Shown here one piece after another: positions 36,188-43,351 of a stretch of 43,351 bases of DNA (position 1 is the first letter of the stretch; the number at the start of each line of letters is the position of its first letter). This DNA is from Verticiella alkaliphila. Its GTDB lineage: Bacteria > Pseudomonadota > Gammaproteobacteria > Burkholderiales > Burkholderiaceae_B. The notes beneath the pieces are model-generated. The model did no database searches and was not told the origin of the DNA. It was given only the letters and a program-made list of their open reading frames with translations. A program made the translations under genes and the position numbers. The stretch spans positions 1-43,351 of the forward strand of contig NZ_JADCNH010000034.1 in the NCBI RefSeq assembly GCF_018904615.1, read 5' to 3'.

Positions 36188-38691
36188 CGCCCGCCCCCGG
36201 GCTCGCCCTGACGGATGGGCTGCACACGCCAGATGCGCTCGCGGTATTCCTCGATCGAGCGATCCGACGAAAAGATCCCCGACCGGGCACAATTGAGGAT
36301 CGACATACGCGTCCACAGCGCCGGGTCGTTGTAGGTCTCGTCCACCCGGCCCTGCGCGCTCACGTAGGACGCGTAATCCGCCAGCAGCATGTAGCGGTCT
36401 TCGTTCATCAGCTCGTCGAGCAAGGGCGCGAAGACGTTGGTGTCGCCGCGCGAGAAGAAGCCCGAGCGGATGAGATCGATCACCGCGCGCAGCTCGCCGT
36501 CGTCGCGGTAGTACTGCGCTGGCACGTAGCCCGTGCGGCGCAGCGCCACGGCCTCTTCGGCCGACATGCCGAAGGGGAAGAAATTCTCGTCGCCCACCTG
36601 CTGGCAGATCTCGATATTGGCGCCATCCATGGTGCCGATGGTGAGCGCACCATTCATGGCGAACTTCATGTTGCCTGTGCCCGACGCCTCTTTGCCTGCG
36701 AGCGAGATCTGCTCGGAGAGCTCGGCCGCCGGATACAGCGCCTGCCCCTTGGACACGCTGAAGTTCGGCACGAACACCACCTTCAGCAGATCGCGCACGT
36801 CCGGGTCGTGGTTGATCACATCCCCGATCGCGGTGATGAGCTTGATCATGAGCTTGGCGCGCGCATAGCCGGGCGCTGCCTTGCCGCCAAAGATGAAGGT
36901 GCGCGGCGTCATGTCGCGATTGCGCTGCGCCTTGATGCGGTGATAGCGCGTGACGATGTGCAGCACCGCCAGATGCTGGCGCTTGTATTCGTGGATGCGC
37001 TTGACGAGCACGTCGAACATCGAGGACGGATCGACGACGACGCCCGTCTGCTCGCGGATCATCTCGGCCAGATCCGCCTTGTTCGCGAGCTTGACCTCGC
37101 GCCAGCGCTCGCCAAAGGCGGCGTCGTCGGCCAGGGGCTCGATTTCACGGATGCGTGACCAATCTTTCACCCAGCCGTCATCCAGCGATTCGTTGAGCAG
37201 GCCGCACAACCGGCGGTTGCTCAAAGCCACCCAGCGGCGTGGCGTGACGCCGTTGGTGACGCTGTCGAACTTCTCCGGCCACATGGCATGGAAGTCCGGC
37301 AGCAGCTGATCCTTGATGAGCGCCGAATGGAGTTCGGCGACGCCGTTGATGGCGTGGCTGCCCACGCAGGCCAGGTGCGCCATGCGCACGTAGCGCTCAC
37401 CGCTCTCGTCGATGAGCGACATGCGCGCGATGCGCGACTCGTCACCAAAGAAGTGGATACGCACTTCGTTCAGAAAGCGCCGGTTGATCTCGTAGATGAT
37501 CTCGAGGTGACGCGGCAGCACGCGCTGGAAGAGCTTGAGCGGCCAACGCTCCAGTGCCTCGGGCAGCAAGGTGTGGTTCGTGTAGGCGAACATCGCCCGC
37601 GTCGTGTCCCACGCCTCGTCCCAGGGCACGAGGTATTCGTCCACCAGCAGGCGCATCATCTCGGCCACGCCAATGGCCGGGTGGGTGTCGTTCAACTGCA
37701 CCGCGAAGGATTCGTGCAGCTTCTCGGCCGGCAGGCCGCGGTGCTGCTGGATGCGCAGCATGTCGCGCAGCGAGCACGACACGAAGAAGTACTGCTGCTC
37801 CAGGCGCAGCTCCTTGCCCTGCTCGCTCTCGTCGTTCGGATAGAGCACCTTGGTGAGGTTCTCCGACGTCACCTTCTTGTTCACCGCGCCGAGGTAATCG
37901 CCACGGTTGAAGACGGAGAAGTCGAATTCCTCGGTGGCTTCGGCGCGCCACAGGCGCAGCGTATTGACGGTGCCCACCTGGTAGCCCGGGATCGGCATGT
38001 CGAAGGGCGTGCCCCACACCGTCTTTTCCGGTACCCAGCGCACGCGAAAGCGTCCGGCGTCATCGGTGTAGGGCTCGGTGTAGCCCCCCAACTTCACGTC
38101 GATGCCCCACTCCGGATGGTGGATGGCCCACGGGTTGCCGAAGCGCAGCCACTTGTCCGTGTTCTCCACCTGCCAGCCATCCACAATGGTCTGGAAGAAA
38201 ATGCCGTACTCGTAATAAATGCCATAGCCCAGCGCCGGAATCTCCAGCGTGGCGAGCGAATCGATGAAGCAGGCAGCCAGGCGTCCCAGGCCGCCATTGC
38301 CCAGCCCGGGCTCTGCCTCCTGATCGAGCAAGTCGTCCAGCCGCACGCCCAGTTCATCCATGGCCTGGCGCACTTCCTCGGTGATGCCCAGATTGAGGAG
38401 GTTGTTCCCCAGTGATGGGCCCATGAGGAATTCGGCGGACAGATACGCCACCGTGCGCGCGCCGTGGCGCTTGTGCACCGTGGAGGTATCCGACCAGCGG
38501 CGCAGCAGGCGATCACGCACGGTACGGGCGAGCGCCTGGTACAGATCGCTGGAGGAGGCGAGCTCCAGGGTCTTGCCCTGCGTGTAGAGGAGGTGATCCA
38601 GGAAGGCCTTCTTGATGGCCTGAGGATGGGACGACGTACGGATGTCGGCGCCGCTGTCAGGGGCGGCGTGGCGGGGGTCCGGGGCTTTCAA
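36184..38691 (-). CDS. glgP: Glycogen/starch phosphorylase
   Basis: Releases glucose-1-phosphate from alpha-1,4-glucans with pyridoxal phosphate. 835 residues, close to the usual 815-830. Key segments are [43 protein letters not shown] and [15 protein letters not shown], which holds the PLP lysine. The start is a TTG preceded by AGAGGAA at a 6-nt distance, because no ATG lies near the family N-terminus. It overlaps pncB by 4 bp and has a divergent lipoprotein gene upstream. No other glycogen genes are in the window. Confidence 0.96.
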   Translation of the reverse strand: MKAPDPRHAAPDSGADIRTSSHPQAIKKAFLDHLLYTQGKTLELASSSDLYQALARTVRDRLLRRWSDTSTVHKRHGARTVAYLSAEFLMGPSLGNNLLNLGITEEVRQAMDELGVRLDDLLDQEAEPGLGNGGLGRLAACFIDSLATLEIPALGYGIYYEYGIFFQTIVDGWQVENTDKWLRFGNPWAIHHPEWGIDVKLGGYTEPYTDDAGRFRVRWVPEKTVWGTPFDMPIPGYQVGTVNTLRLWRAEATEEFDFSVFNRGDYLGAVNKKVTSENLTKVLYPNDESEQGKELRLEQQYFFVSCSLRDMLRIQQHRGLPAEKLHESFAVQLNDTHPAIGVAEMMRLLVDEYLVPWDEAWDTTRAMFAYTNHTLLPEALERWPLKLFQRVLPRHLEIIYEINRRFLNEVRIHFFGDESRIARMSLIDESGERYVRMAHLACVGSHAINGVAELHSALIKDQLLPDFHAMWPEKFDSVTNGVTPRRWVALSNRRLCGLLNESLDDGWVKDWSRIREIEPLADDAAFGERWREVKLANKADLAEMIREQTGVVVDPSSMFDVLVKRIHEYKRQHLAVLHIVTRYHRIKAQRNRDMTPRTFIFGGKAAPGYARAKLMIKLITAIGDVINHDPDVRDLLKVVFVPNFSVSKGQALYPAAELSEQISLAGKEASGTGNMKFAMNGALTIGTMDGANIEICQQVGDENFFPFGMSAEEAVALRRTGYVPAQYYRDDGELRAVIDLIRSGFFSRGDTNVFAPLLDELMNEDRYMLLADYASYVSAQGRVDETYNDPALWTRMSILNCARSGIFSSDRSIEEYRERIWRVQPIRQGEPGGGR

Positions 38692-38909
38692 CGACGGTTC
38701 CTCTCGTTCGGGGCAAGCCAGGCGAATGGCAAAGCGGCTCCAGTAGCAAGCCGGATGCCGCAGTGCACAAGCGGACGCGTCAGGACGCATCCGATATCAT
38801 GAGGCCTGCCCATCTTACGGCAGGCCGCGCCCACCGTGCATTCTGGGCACGGCAATTGCAATCTCGCCGCCCGTCAACGGCGCCCTCGCGCCCGGATTCA
38901 GGAGTTCTC

Positions 38910-39263
38910 ATGCGTTTCTCGTTGCTTGCCTCGACTCTCGCCGCCGCCGTGCTGGCAGGCTGCTCCAGTACCCCTTCCGGCAGCCTGACGGCCAGCTCGG
39001 GCAGCGCTGCCAGCTCGGGCGGTGGCATGACGTCTTCGGCGCCCGCCGGCCAGGGTGACCGCATGTGCAATGCCGATCCAGTCATGAACATCGTGGGCAA
39101 GCCGCTGAACGATCGCGCCGCCAACGACGCCCAGCAGCGCGCCGGCGCCGCCACGCTGCGTGTGATGCGCCCTGGCCAAGTCATGACGATGGAATACAAC
39201 CCGCGCCGCCTGACGGTGGTGATGGATGAGAAGAGCGTGGTGAGCTCGGTCCGCTGCGGCTGA
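38910..39263 (+). CDS. Lipoprotein with peptidase inhibitor I78-like domain
   Basis: 117 residues. The lipoprotein signal MRFSLLASTLAAAVLAGC ends with Cys18 of the lipobox. A Ser/Gly-rich linker follows, and then a compact C-terminal domain: VGKPLNDRAANDAQQ, VMRPGQVMTMEYNPRRL, VVMDEKSVVSSVRCG. That pattern is that of inhibitor family I78 (elastase/subtilisin inhibitors). GGAG lies upstream of the ATG. Probably protects the envelope from proteases; this is family-level inference. A terminator follows. Confidence 0.85.
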   Translation: MRFSLLASTLAAAVLAGCSSTPSGSLTASSGSAASSGGGMTSSAPAGQGDRMCNADPVMNIVGKPLNDRAANDAQQRAGAATLRVMRPGQVMTMEYNPRRLTVVMDEKSVVSSVRCG

Positions 39264-39277
39264 TCGACGTAGCACGC

Positions 39278-39316
39278 CGGCCGGTAATGCCTTTTGCGGG
39301 CATCCCGGCCGTTTCT
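39278..39316 (+). terminator. Terminator after the I78 lipoprotein gene
   Basis: CGGCCGG and ATGCC pair with GGCAT and CCGGCCG, with a small bulge and a 7-nt loop. TTTCTT follows the stem. It ends at the stop codon of the convergent ferredoxin gene. Confidence 0.75.
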
Positions 39317-39660
39317 TATCGGCGCGCCCCGGTCAGCCCGTCAGGAGGCGGCCGCACCTCGCGTGGGGTGGCGCCCGGCACCTGCAGGGTCAACGCCCCC
39401 GCAGCCCGCGCTACACACGGCAAGATCCAACCCGCGTCCCGCTCCTCCGGCATCAAGCCCGGACGCACACCCGCGGGATACGTGACCGGGCCCTCGGCCT
39501 GGCACAAGCACGCGCGGCACGTGCCATTGCGGCAAGCTGCGGGCAGGCGAATCATGGCCGCAGCGGCGGCCTTGAGCAGCGAGACCTCCGACGACGCCAT
39601 GAAGCGCCATCCAGAAGGTTGCAACAACACCTCGTGATCGGTAGCCAGGGCGTGGGTCAT
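39316..39660 (-). CDS. Small 2Fe-2S ferredoxin-like protein
   Basis: 114 residues. Plant-type cluster motif C-X4-C-X2-C at Cys43, Cys48 and Cys51 (ACRNGTCRACLC), with the fourth ligand Cys82 in ILPCVA. The domain is short and lacks an attached reductase. The partner enzyme is unknown. Its start is 65 bp from the divergent LON-domain gene. Confidence 0.88.
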   Translation of the reverse strand: MTHALATDHEVLLQPSGWRFMASSEVSLLKAAAAAMIRLPAACRNGTCRACLCQAEGPVTYPAGVRPGLMPEERDAGWILPCVARAAGALTLQVPGATPREVRPPPDGLTGARR

Positions 39661-39725
39661 GGCGCTATGTTACAGGCAAGGCTCGCCCCGACACCGGGGC
39701 CGAGCGACTCACCCGTCGGAGCGCC

Positions 39726-40343
39726 ATGATGGAACGCCTTCCTCTCTTTCCCCTGGGCAACGCCCTCTTTCCCGACGGACTCCTGCACCTGCGCGTCTTC
39801 GAAGTGCGCTACCTGGACATGGTGCGCCAGTGCCAGGCCGACGGCACGCCCTTTGGCGTGGTGATCCTGCTCGATGGCCGCGAGGTGCGGCGCCCGGATG
39901 GCCAGGACGTGCTGGCCGACGTGGGCACGCTGGCCCGCATCGATGCCTGCGATACCTTGATGCCCGGCGTGCTCGCCCTGCGCTGCACGGGCCTCACCCG
40001 CTTTCAGCTGACCGACACGGAAATTGGCAAGTACGGCTTGTGGACCGGCGTGCCGACCGCCATCGAGAACGACACGGCGCAAGACATCCCCGACGAACTC
40101 CAGGGCTGCGCCGACGCCCTCGGCCGCTTCATTGCCCGCCTGCAGCGCGAATCCCTGCCCGCCGAACGCTGGCCGCTTGCCCCGCCCTTCCGGCTGGACG
40201 AATGCGGCTGGGTGGCGGACCGCTGGGCCGAGCTCCTGCCGCTGCCCGCGGGCGACAAGCGCGACCTGCTCGCCGAGCGGGATCCCCAGGTGCGCCTGGC
40301 CCGCATCGACGAGCGGCTGAGAGCTCAAGGCCTGCTTCAGTGA
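39726..40343 (+). CDS. LON substrate-binding domain protein
   Basis: 205 residues consisting only of the N-terminal domain of Lon protease (COG2802 type), with no ATPase or protease part. [29 protein letters not shown] is the recognisable start, although only the pattern matters. The C-terminal half is helical. The role is uncertain; such proteins may bind substrates or adaptors. Two ATG codons are adjacent, so the start could be 39729. Confidence 0.9.
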   Translation: MMERLPLFPLGNALFPDGLLHLRVFEVRYLDMVRQCQADGTPFGVVILLDGREVRRPDGQDVLADVGTLARIDACDTLMPGVLALRCTGLTRFQLTDTEIGKYGLWTGVPTAIENDTAQDIPDELQGCADALGRFIARLQRESLPAERWPLAPPFRLDECGWVADRWAELLPLPAGDKRDLLAERDPQVRLARIDERLRAQGLLQ

Positions 40344-40359
40344 GCCAAAACAGCTAGCC

Positions 40360-40390
40360 GGTTGTCCCCATCCGCTGTGGACAACCCTTT
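40360..40390 (+). terminator. Possible terminator after the LON-domain gene
   Basis: GGTTGTCC pairs with GGACAACC (8 bp) around an 11-nt loop and is followed by CTTT, 16 bp after the stop codon. The T-run is short. Confidence 0.45.
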
Positions 40391-40482
40391 GGGCAACCCT
40401 GTATGAAAGCCGCGGATCCAGCATCCATGCGGCCTCCAGAGGCGTGCTGAAAAAATGGGCAGGGATGCGATCCATTCTCATC

Positions 40483-40501
40483 TCTTATATAAGACACAAG
40501 A
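40483..40501. promoter_or_regulatory. Probable GntR operator upstream of acnB
   Basis: TCTTATATAAGACACAAGA differs by one base from 9415-9433 in the gntR-mdh region. It contains the perfect 12-bp palindrome TCTTATATAAGA. It lies 2 bp upstream of the predicted -35 element. Confidence 0.7.
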
Positions 40502-40503
40502 GT

Positions 40504-40532
40504 TTGCCCCACGGCGTCTGGAGCACTACAAT
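40504..40532 (+). promoter_or_regulatory. Candidate sigma70 promoter of acnB
   Basis: TTGCCC (40504-40509) and TACAAT (40527-40532) with 17-bp spacing. The -10 element matches at five of six positions. The leader to the ATG is about 40 nt. Confidence 0.55.
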
Positions 40533-40578
40533 CGCCGCCGACGTTCCTTTCCCGCCACCTCCCTTTCCGCGAGTTCCG

Positions 40579-43167
40579 ATGCTGGATATCTACCGCCAAC
40601 ACGTGGCCGAGCGCGCCGCGCTGGGCATCCCCCCCCTGCCCCTGTCCCCGCAACAAACCGCCGACCTGGTCGAGCTGCTGAAGGCGCCGCCCGCGGGTGA
40701 GGAAGCGTTCCTGGTCGAACTGCTGACCCACCGCGTGCCTGCCGGCGTGGACGAAGCCGCTAAGGTGAAGGCTGCCTTCCTGGCCGACGTGGCCAAGGGC
40801 AAGACCGCCTGTGGCCTCATCTCGCGCGCCAAGGCCACCGAGCTCCTCGGCACGATGCTGGGCGGCTACAACATCGGCCCGATGGTCGAGCTGCTGGAAG
40901 ACGGCGAAGTCGGCACCATCGCTGCCGACGGCCTGAAGAAGACCCTGCTGATGTTCGACGCCTTCCACGACGTGAAGGAGAAGGCGGACAAGGGCAATGC
41001 CAACGCCAAGGCCGTGATGCAGAGCTGGGCCGACGCCGAGTGGTTCACGAGCCGCCCGGAAGTGCCGCAAAGCCTGACGATCCGCGTCTTCAAGGTGCCT
41101 GGCGAGACGAACACGGACGATCTGTCGCCCGCGCCTGACGCCACCACGCGCCCGGACATCCCGATGCACGCGCTGGCCATGCTGAAGAACAAGCGCGAGG
41201 GCGCCGCCTTCACGCCGGAAGAAGACGGCAAGCGCGGCCCGATCAAGTTCATCGAAGACCTGCGCGCCAAGGGCGAGCTCGTCGCCTACGTGGGCGACGT
41301 GGTCGGTACCGGTTCGTCGCGCAAGTCCGCCACCAATTCCGTGCTCTGGTTCACCGGCGAAGACATCCCGTTCGTGCCGAACAAGCGCTTCGGCGGCGTG
41401 TGCCTGGGTGGCAAGATCGCCCCCATCTTCTACAACACGATGGAAGATGCCGGCGCCCTGCCGATCGAACTCGACGTCTCCAAGATGGAGATGGGCGACG
41501 TGATCGAGCTGCGCCCGTATGAAGGCAAGGCGCTGAAGAACGGTGAAGTCATCACCGAATTCGAAGTGAAGTCCGACGTGCTCTTCGACGAAGTGCGCGC
41601 CGGTGGCCGCATTCCGCTGATCGTGGGCCGTGGCCTGACCGCCAAGGCGCGCGAAGCCCTCGGCCTGCCCGCCTCCACGCTGTTCCGCCTGCCGCAGAAC
41701 CCGGCAGATTCCGGCAAGGGCTTCACGCTGGCCCAGAAGATGGTTGGCCGCGCCTGCGGTCTGCCGGAAGGCCAGGGCGTGCGCCCGGGCACCTACTGCG
41801 AGCCGCGCATGACGTCGGTGGGCAGCCAGGACACCACCGGCCCCATGACCCGCGACGAGCTGAAGGACCTGGCGTGCCTGGGCTTCTCGGCCGATCTGGT
41901 CATGCAATCGTTCTGCCACACCGCGGCCTACCCCAAGCCCGTGGACGTGAAGACGCACCACACCCTGCCCCAGTTCATCAGCACCCGTGGCGGCATCTCG
42001 CTGCGCCCGGGCGACGGCGTGATCCACTCGTGGCTCAACCGCATGCTGCTGCCCGATACGGTCGGCACGGGCGGTGATTCGCACACGCGCTTTCCCATCG
42101 GCATCTCCTTCCCCGCCGGCTCGGGCCTCGTGGCCTTTGCCGCCGCCACCGGCGTGATGCCGCTGGACATGCCCGAATCCGTGCTGGTGCGCTTCAAGGG
42201 CAAGCTGCAGCCCGGCGTCACCCTGCGTGACCTGGTCAACGCCATCCCGCTGTACGCCATCAAGAGCGGCGGCCTGACGGTGGCCAAGGCCGGCAAGAAG
42301 AACATCTTCTCCGGCCGCATCCTGGAAATCGAAGGTCTGCCGGATCTGAAGGTCGAACAAGCCTTCGAACTCTCCGACGCGTCCGCCGAACGTTCCGCCG
42401 CAGGTTGCACCGTGCACCTGAACAAGGAACCGATCATCGAGTACATCAACAGCAACATCGTGATGCTGAAGTGGATGATCGCCAACGGCTACGAAGACGA
42501 GCGCAGCCTGACGCGCCGCATCCAGGCCATGGAAGCCTGGCTGGCCAACCCCCAGCTGCTGGCCCCCGATGCCGACGCCGAATACGCCGAGATCATCGAG
42601 ATCGACTTGGCCGACGTGCACGAGCCCATCGTGGCCTGCCCGAACGACCCCGACGACGTGAAGACCCTGTCCGAAGTGGCCGGCGCCGTCATCGACGAAG
42701 TGTTCATCGGCAGCTGCATGACCAACATCGGCCACTTCCGCGCAGCCTCCAAGCTGCTGGAAGGCAAGCGCGACATCCCGGTCAAGCTCTGGGTGGCCCC
42801 GCCCACCAAGATGGACGCGCAGCAACTGACCGAAGAAGGCCACTACGGCGTCTTCGGCACCGCCGGCGCGCGCACCGAAATGCCCGGCTGCTCGCTGTGC
42901 ATGGGTAACCAGGCCCAAGTGCGCGAAGGCGCCACCGTGATGTCGACCAGCACGCGTAACTTCCCGAACCGTCTGGGCAAGAACACGAACGTGTACCTGG
43001 GCTCGGCTGAATTGGCCGCGATCTGCTCGAAGCTGGGCCGGATCCCGACCAAGGAAGAGTACATGGCCGATATCGGGGTCATCAACGAGAACGGCGACAA
43101 GATCTACCAATACTTGAACTTCGACAAGATCGAAGAGTACAAGGAGATGGCGGATTCTGTGGGTTGA
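40579..43167 (+). CDS. acnB: Aconitate hydratase B
   Basis: Bifunctional aconitase B (citrate to isocitrate; many members also act on 2-methyl-cis-aconitate, a step needed by the AcnD/PrpF pathway). 862 residues with the HEAT-like N-terminal domain ([16 protein letters not shown]) placed before the swivel domain, the feature that separates AcnB from AcnA. The 4Fe-4S cysteines lie in [10 protein letters not shown] and [10 protein letters not shown]. The ATG used gives the standard AcnB start; the longer frame would translate the operator and promoter. An IS3-family element follows within about 50 bp. Confidence 0.97.
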   Translation: MLDIYRQHVAERAALGIPPLPLSPQQTADLVELLKAPPAGEEAFLVELLTHRVPAGVDEAAKVKAAFLADVAKGKTACGLISRAKATELLGTMLGGYNIGPMVELLEDGEVGTIAADGLKKTLLMFDAFHDVKEKADKGNANAKAVMQSWADAEWFTSRPEVPQSLTIRVFKVPGETNTDDLSPAPDATTRPDIPMHALAMLKNKREGAAFTPEEDGKRGPIKFIEDLRAKGELVAYVGDVVGTGSSRKSATNSVLWFTGEDIPFVPNKRFGGVCLGGKIAPIFYNTMEDAGALPIELDVSKMEMGDVIELRPYEGKALKNGEVITEFEVKSDVLFDEVRAGGRIPLIVGRGLTAKAREALGLPASTLFRLPQNPADSGKGFTLAQKMVGRACGLPEGQGVRPGTYCEPRMTSVGSQDTTGPMTRDELKDLACLGFSADLVMQSFCHTAAYPKPVDVKTHHTLPQFISTRGGISLRPGDGVIHSWLNRMLLPDTVGTGGDSHTRFPIGISFPAGSGLVAFAAATGVMPLDMPESVLVRFKGKLQPGVTLRDLVNAIPLYAIKSGGLTVAKAGKKNIFSGRILEIEGLPDLKVEQAFELSDASAERSAAGCTVHLNKEPIIEYINSNIVMLKWMIANGYEDERSLTRRIQAMEAWLANPQLLAPDADAEYAEIIEIDLADVHEPIVACPNDPDDVKTLSEVAGAVIDEVFIGSCMTNIGHFRAASKLLEGKRDIPVKLWVAPPTKMDAQQLTEEGHYGVFGTAGARTEMPGCSLCMGNQAQVREGATVMSTSTRNFPNRLGKNTNVYLGSAELAAICSKLGRIPTKEEYMADIGVINENGDKIYQYLNFDKIEEYKEMADSVG

Positions 43168-43261
43168 GGTAGGGGTGTGGCTTCAGGGTCGCACTGGAAG
43201 TGAAAAAGCCAGGCGAGATGAACTGACCCCCGAAAGTTGGACGGTTGGTTGATAGGCTGGG

Positions 43262-43351
43262 CTATGAGGGCTGAGTCCTGTACTGCACAGGACTCAGCCC
43301 TTTGAGTTTGAGCTTGATGCGCTCGTGGTTGTAGTAGTGGATGTAGCGATC
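43262..43351 (-). CDS. IS3-family transposase (OrfB), C-terminal 29 residues
   Basis: The minus strand encodes DRYIHYYNHERIKLKLKGLS and then PVQYRTQPS and a TAG stop. YIHYYNHERI and KGLSPVQYR are the conserved C-terminus of the DDE integrase-type transposase of IS3 elements. Only the end of the gene is in the window, so intactness cannot be judged. Confidence 0.9.
   Translation of the reverse strand, partial: DRYIHYYNHERIKLKLKGLSPVQYRTQPS
43268..43300. terminator. Strong hairpin at the transposase 3' end
   Basis: GGGCTGAGTCCTGT pairs with ACAGGACTCAGCCC (14 bp) around a 5-nt loop, inside the last codons of the transposase. Such structures can end transcription or shield the element from outside transcription, for example from acnB. 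Confidence 0.5.

Larger units (their letters stand above)
43219..43351 (-). mobile_element. IS3-family insertion sequence, one end
   Basis: TGAACTGACCCCCGAAAGTT at 43219 resembles the terminal inverted repeat of IS3/IS150-group elements. It is followed by the 3' end of an orfB-type transposase on the minus strand. The rest is cut by the window edge, so the other end and the target duplication are not visible. Confidence 0.85.

Noticed and set aside
40354-43110. Open frame of 918 codons on the minus strand
   Set aside because: Antisense to acnB and made of low-complexity Gly/His/Arg/Val sequence.

Overview
This window comes from the chromosome of a GC-rich betaproteobacterium, most likely a member of Burkholderiales close to Bordetella/Achromobacter (Alcaligenaceae). 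The evidence is the sdhCDAB-sdhE-gltA-odhAB gene order, the AcnD/PrpF form of the methylcitrate cycle, two Bug-type periplasmic solute receptors, and protein sequences that read like those of Bordetella and its relatives. This is inferred from protein sequence and gene order, not from a search.

Layout. (1) 1-8423, minus strand: odhB (cut by the window edge), odhA, gltA, sdhE, sdhB, sdhA, sdhD and sdhC. (2) 8557-11596: a GntR/HutC-type regulator divergent from mdh, followed by prpB. (3) 11597-13741: an insert of about 2 kb with visibly lower GC. It carries unknown genes on the minus strand and is flanked by two diverged copies of the 3' end of the prp-locus regulator gene. (4) 13742-20359: a ScfR/RamB-type regulator divergent from prpC-acnD-prpF. 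(5) 20609-25051: a TauD-family dioxygenase and a Bug receptor, then a LysR regulator divergent from an MmsA-type dehydrogenase; an 11-bp motif is shared by the three control regions. (6) 25121-28455: a large secreted caspase-like/Sel1-repeat protein. (7) 28545-34942: a tightly overlapping catabolic operon (Bug receptor, RidA, amidohydrolase, FAH-family enzyme, 2-oxo-acid hydratase, HpaI-type aldolase), divergent from a flavin reductase and an IclR regulator. (8) 34952-40343: pncB, glgP, an I78-type lipoprotein, a small 2Fe-2S ferredoxin and a LON-domain protein. (9) 40579-43351: acnB, followed by the end of an IS3-family insertion sequence.

Function. Most of the TCA cycle (citrate synthase, aconitase B, 2-oxoglutarate dehydrogenase E1/E2, succinate dehydrogenase, malate dehydrogenase) and the whole methylcitrate cycle lie within 43 kb. 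A 19-bp site, TCTTATATAAGAYACAAGA, occurs both in the gntR-mdh intergenic region and upstream of acnB. At both places it sits 2-3 bp upstream of a plausible -35 element, which suggests that the GntR protein controls both promoters.

Quality warning. Four genes (sdhB, mdh, the Bug receptor at 21.5 kb, the caspase-Sel1 gene), and probably the unknown gene pair at 12-13.5 kb, are each broken or altered by an apparent one-base indel, several of them in homopolymers. Because sdhB and mdh encode central enzymes, sequencing or assembly errors are more likely than true pseudogenes. No tRNA, rRNA or CRISPR array was seen.
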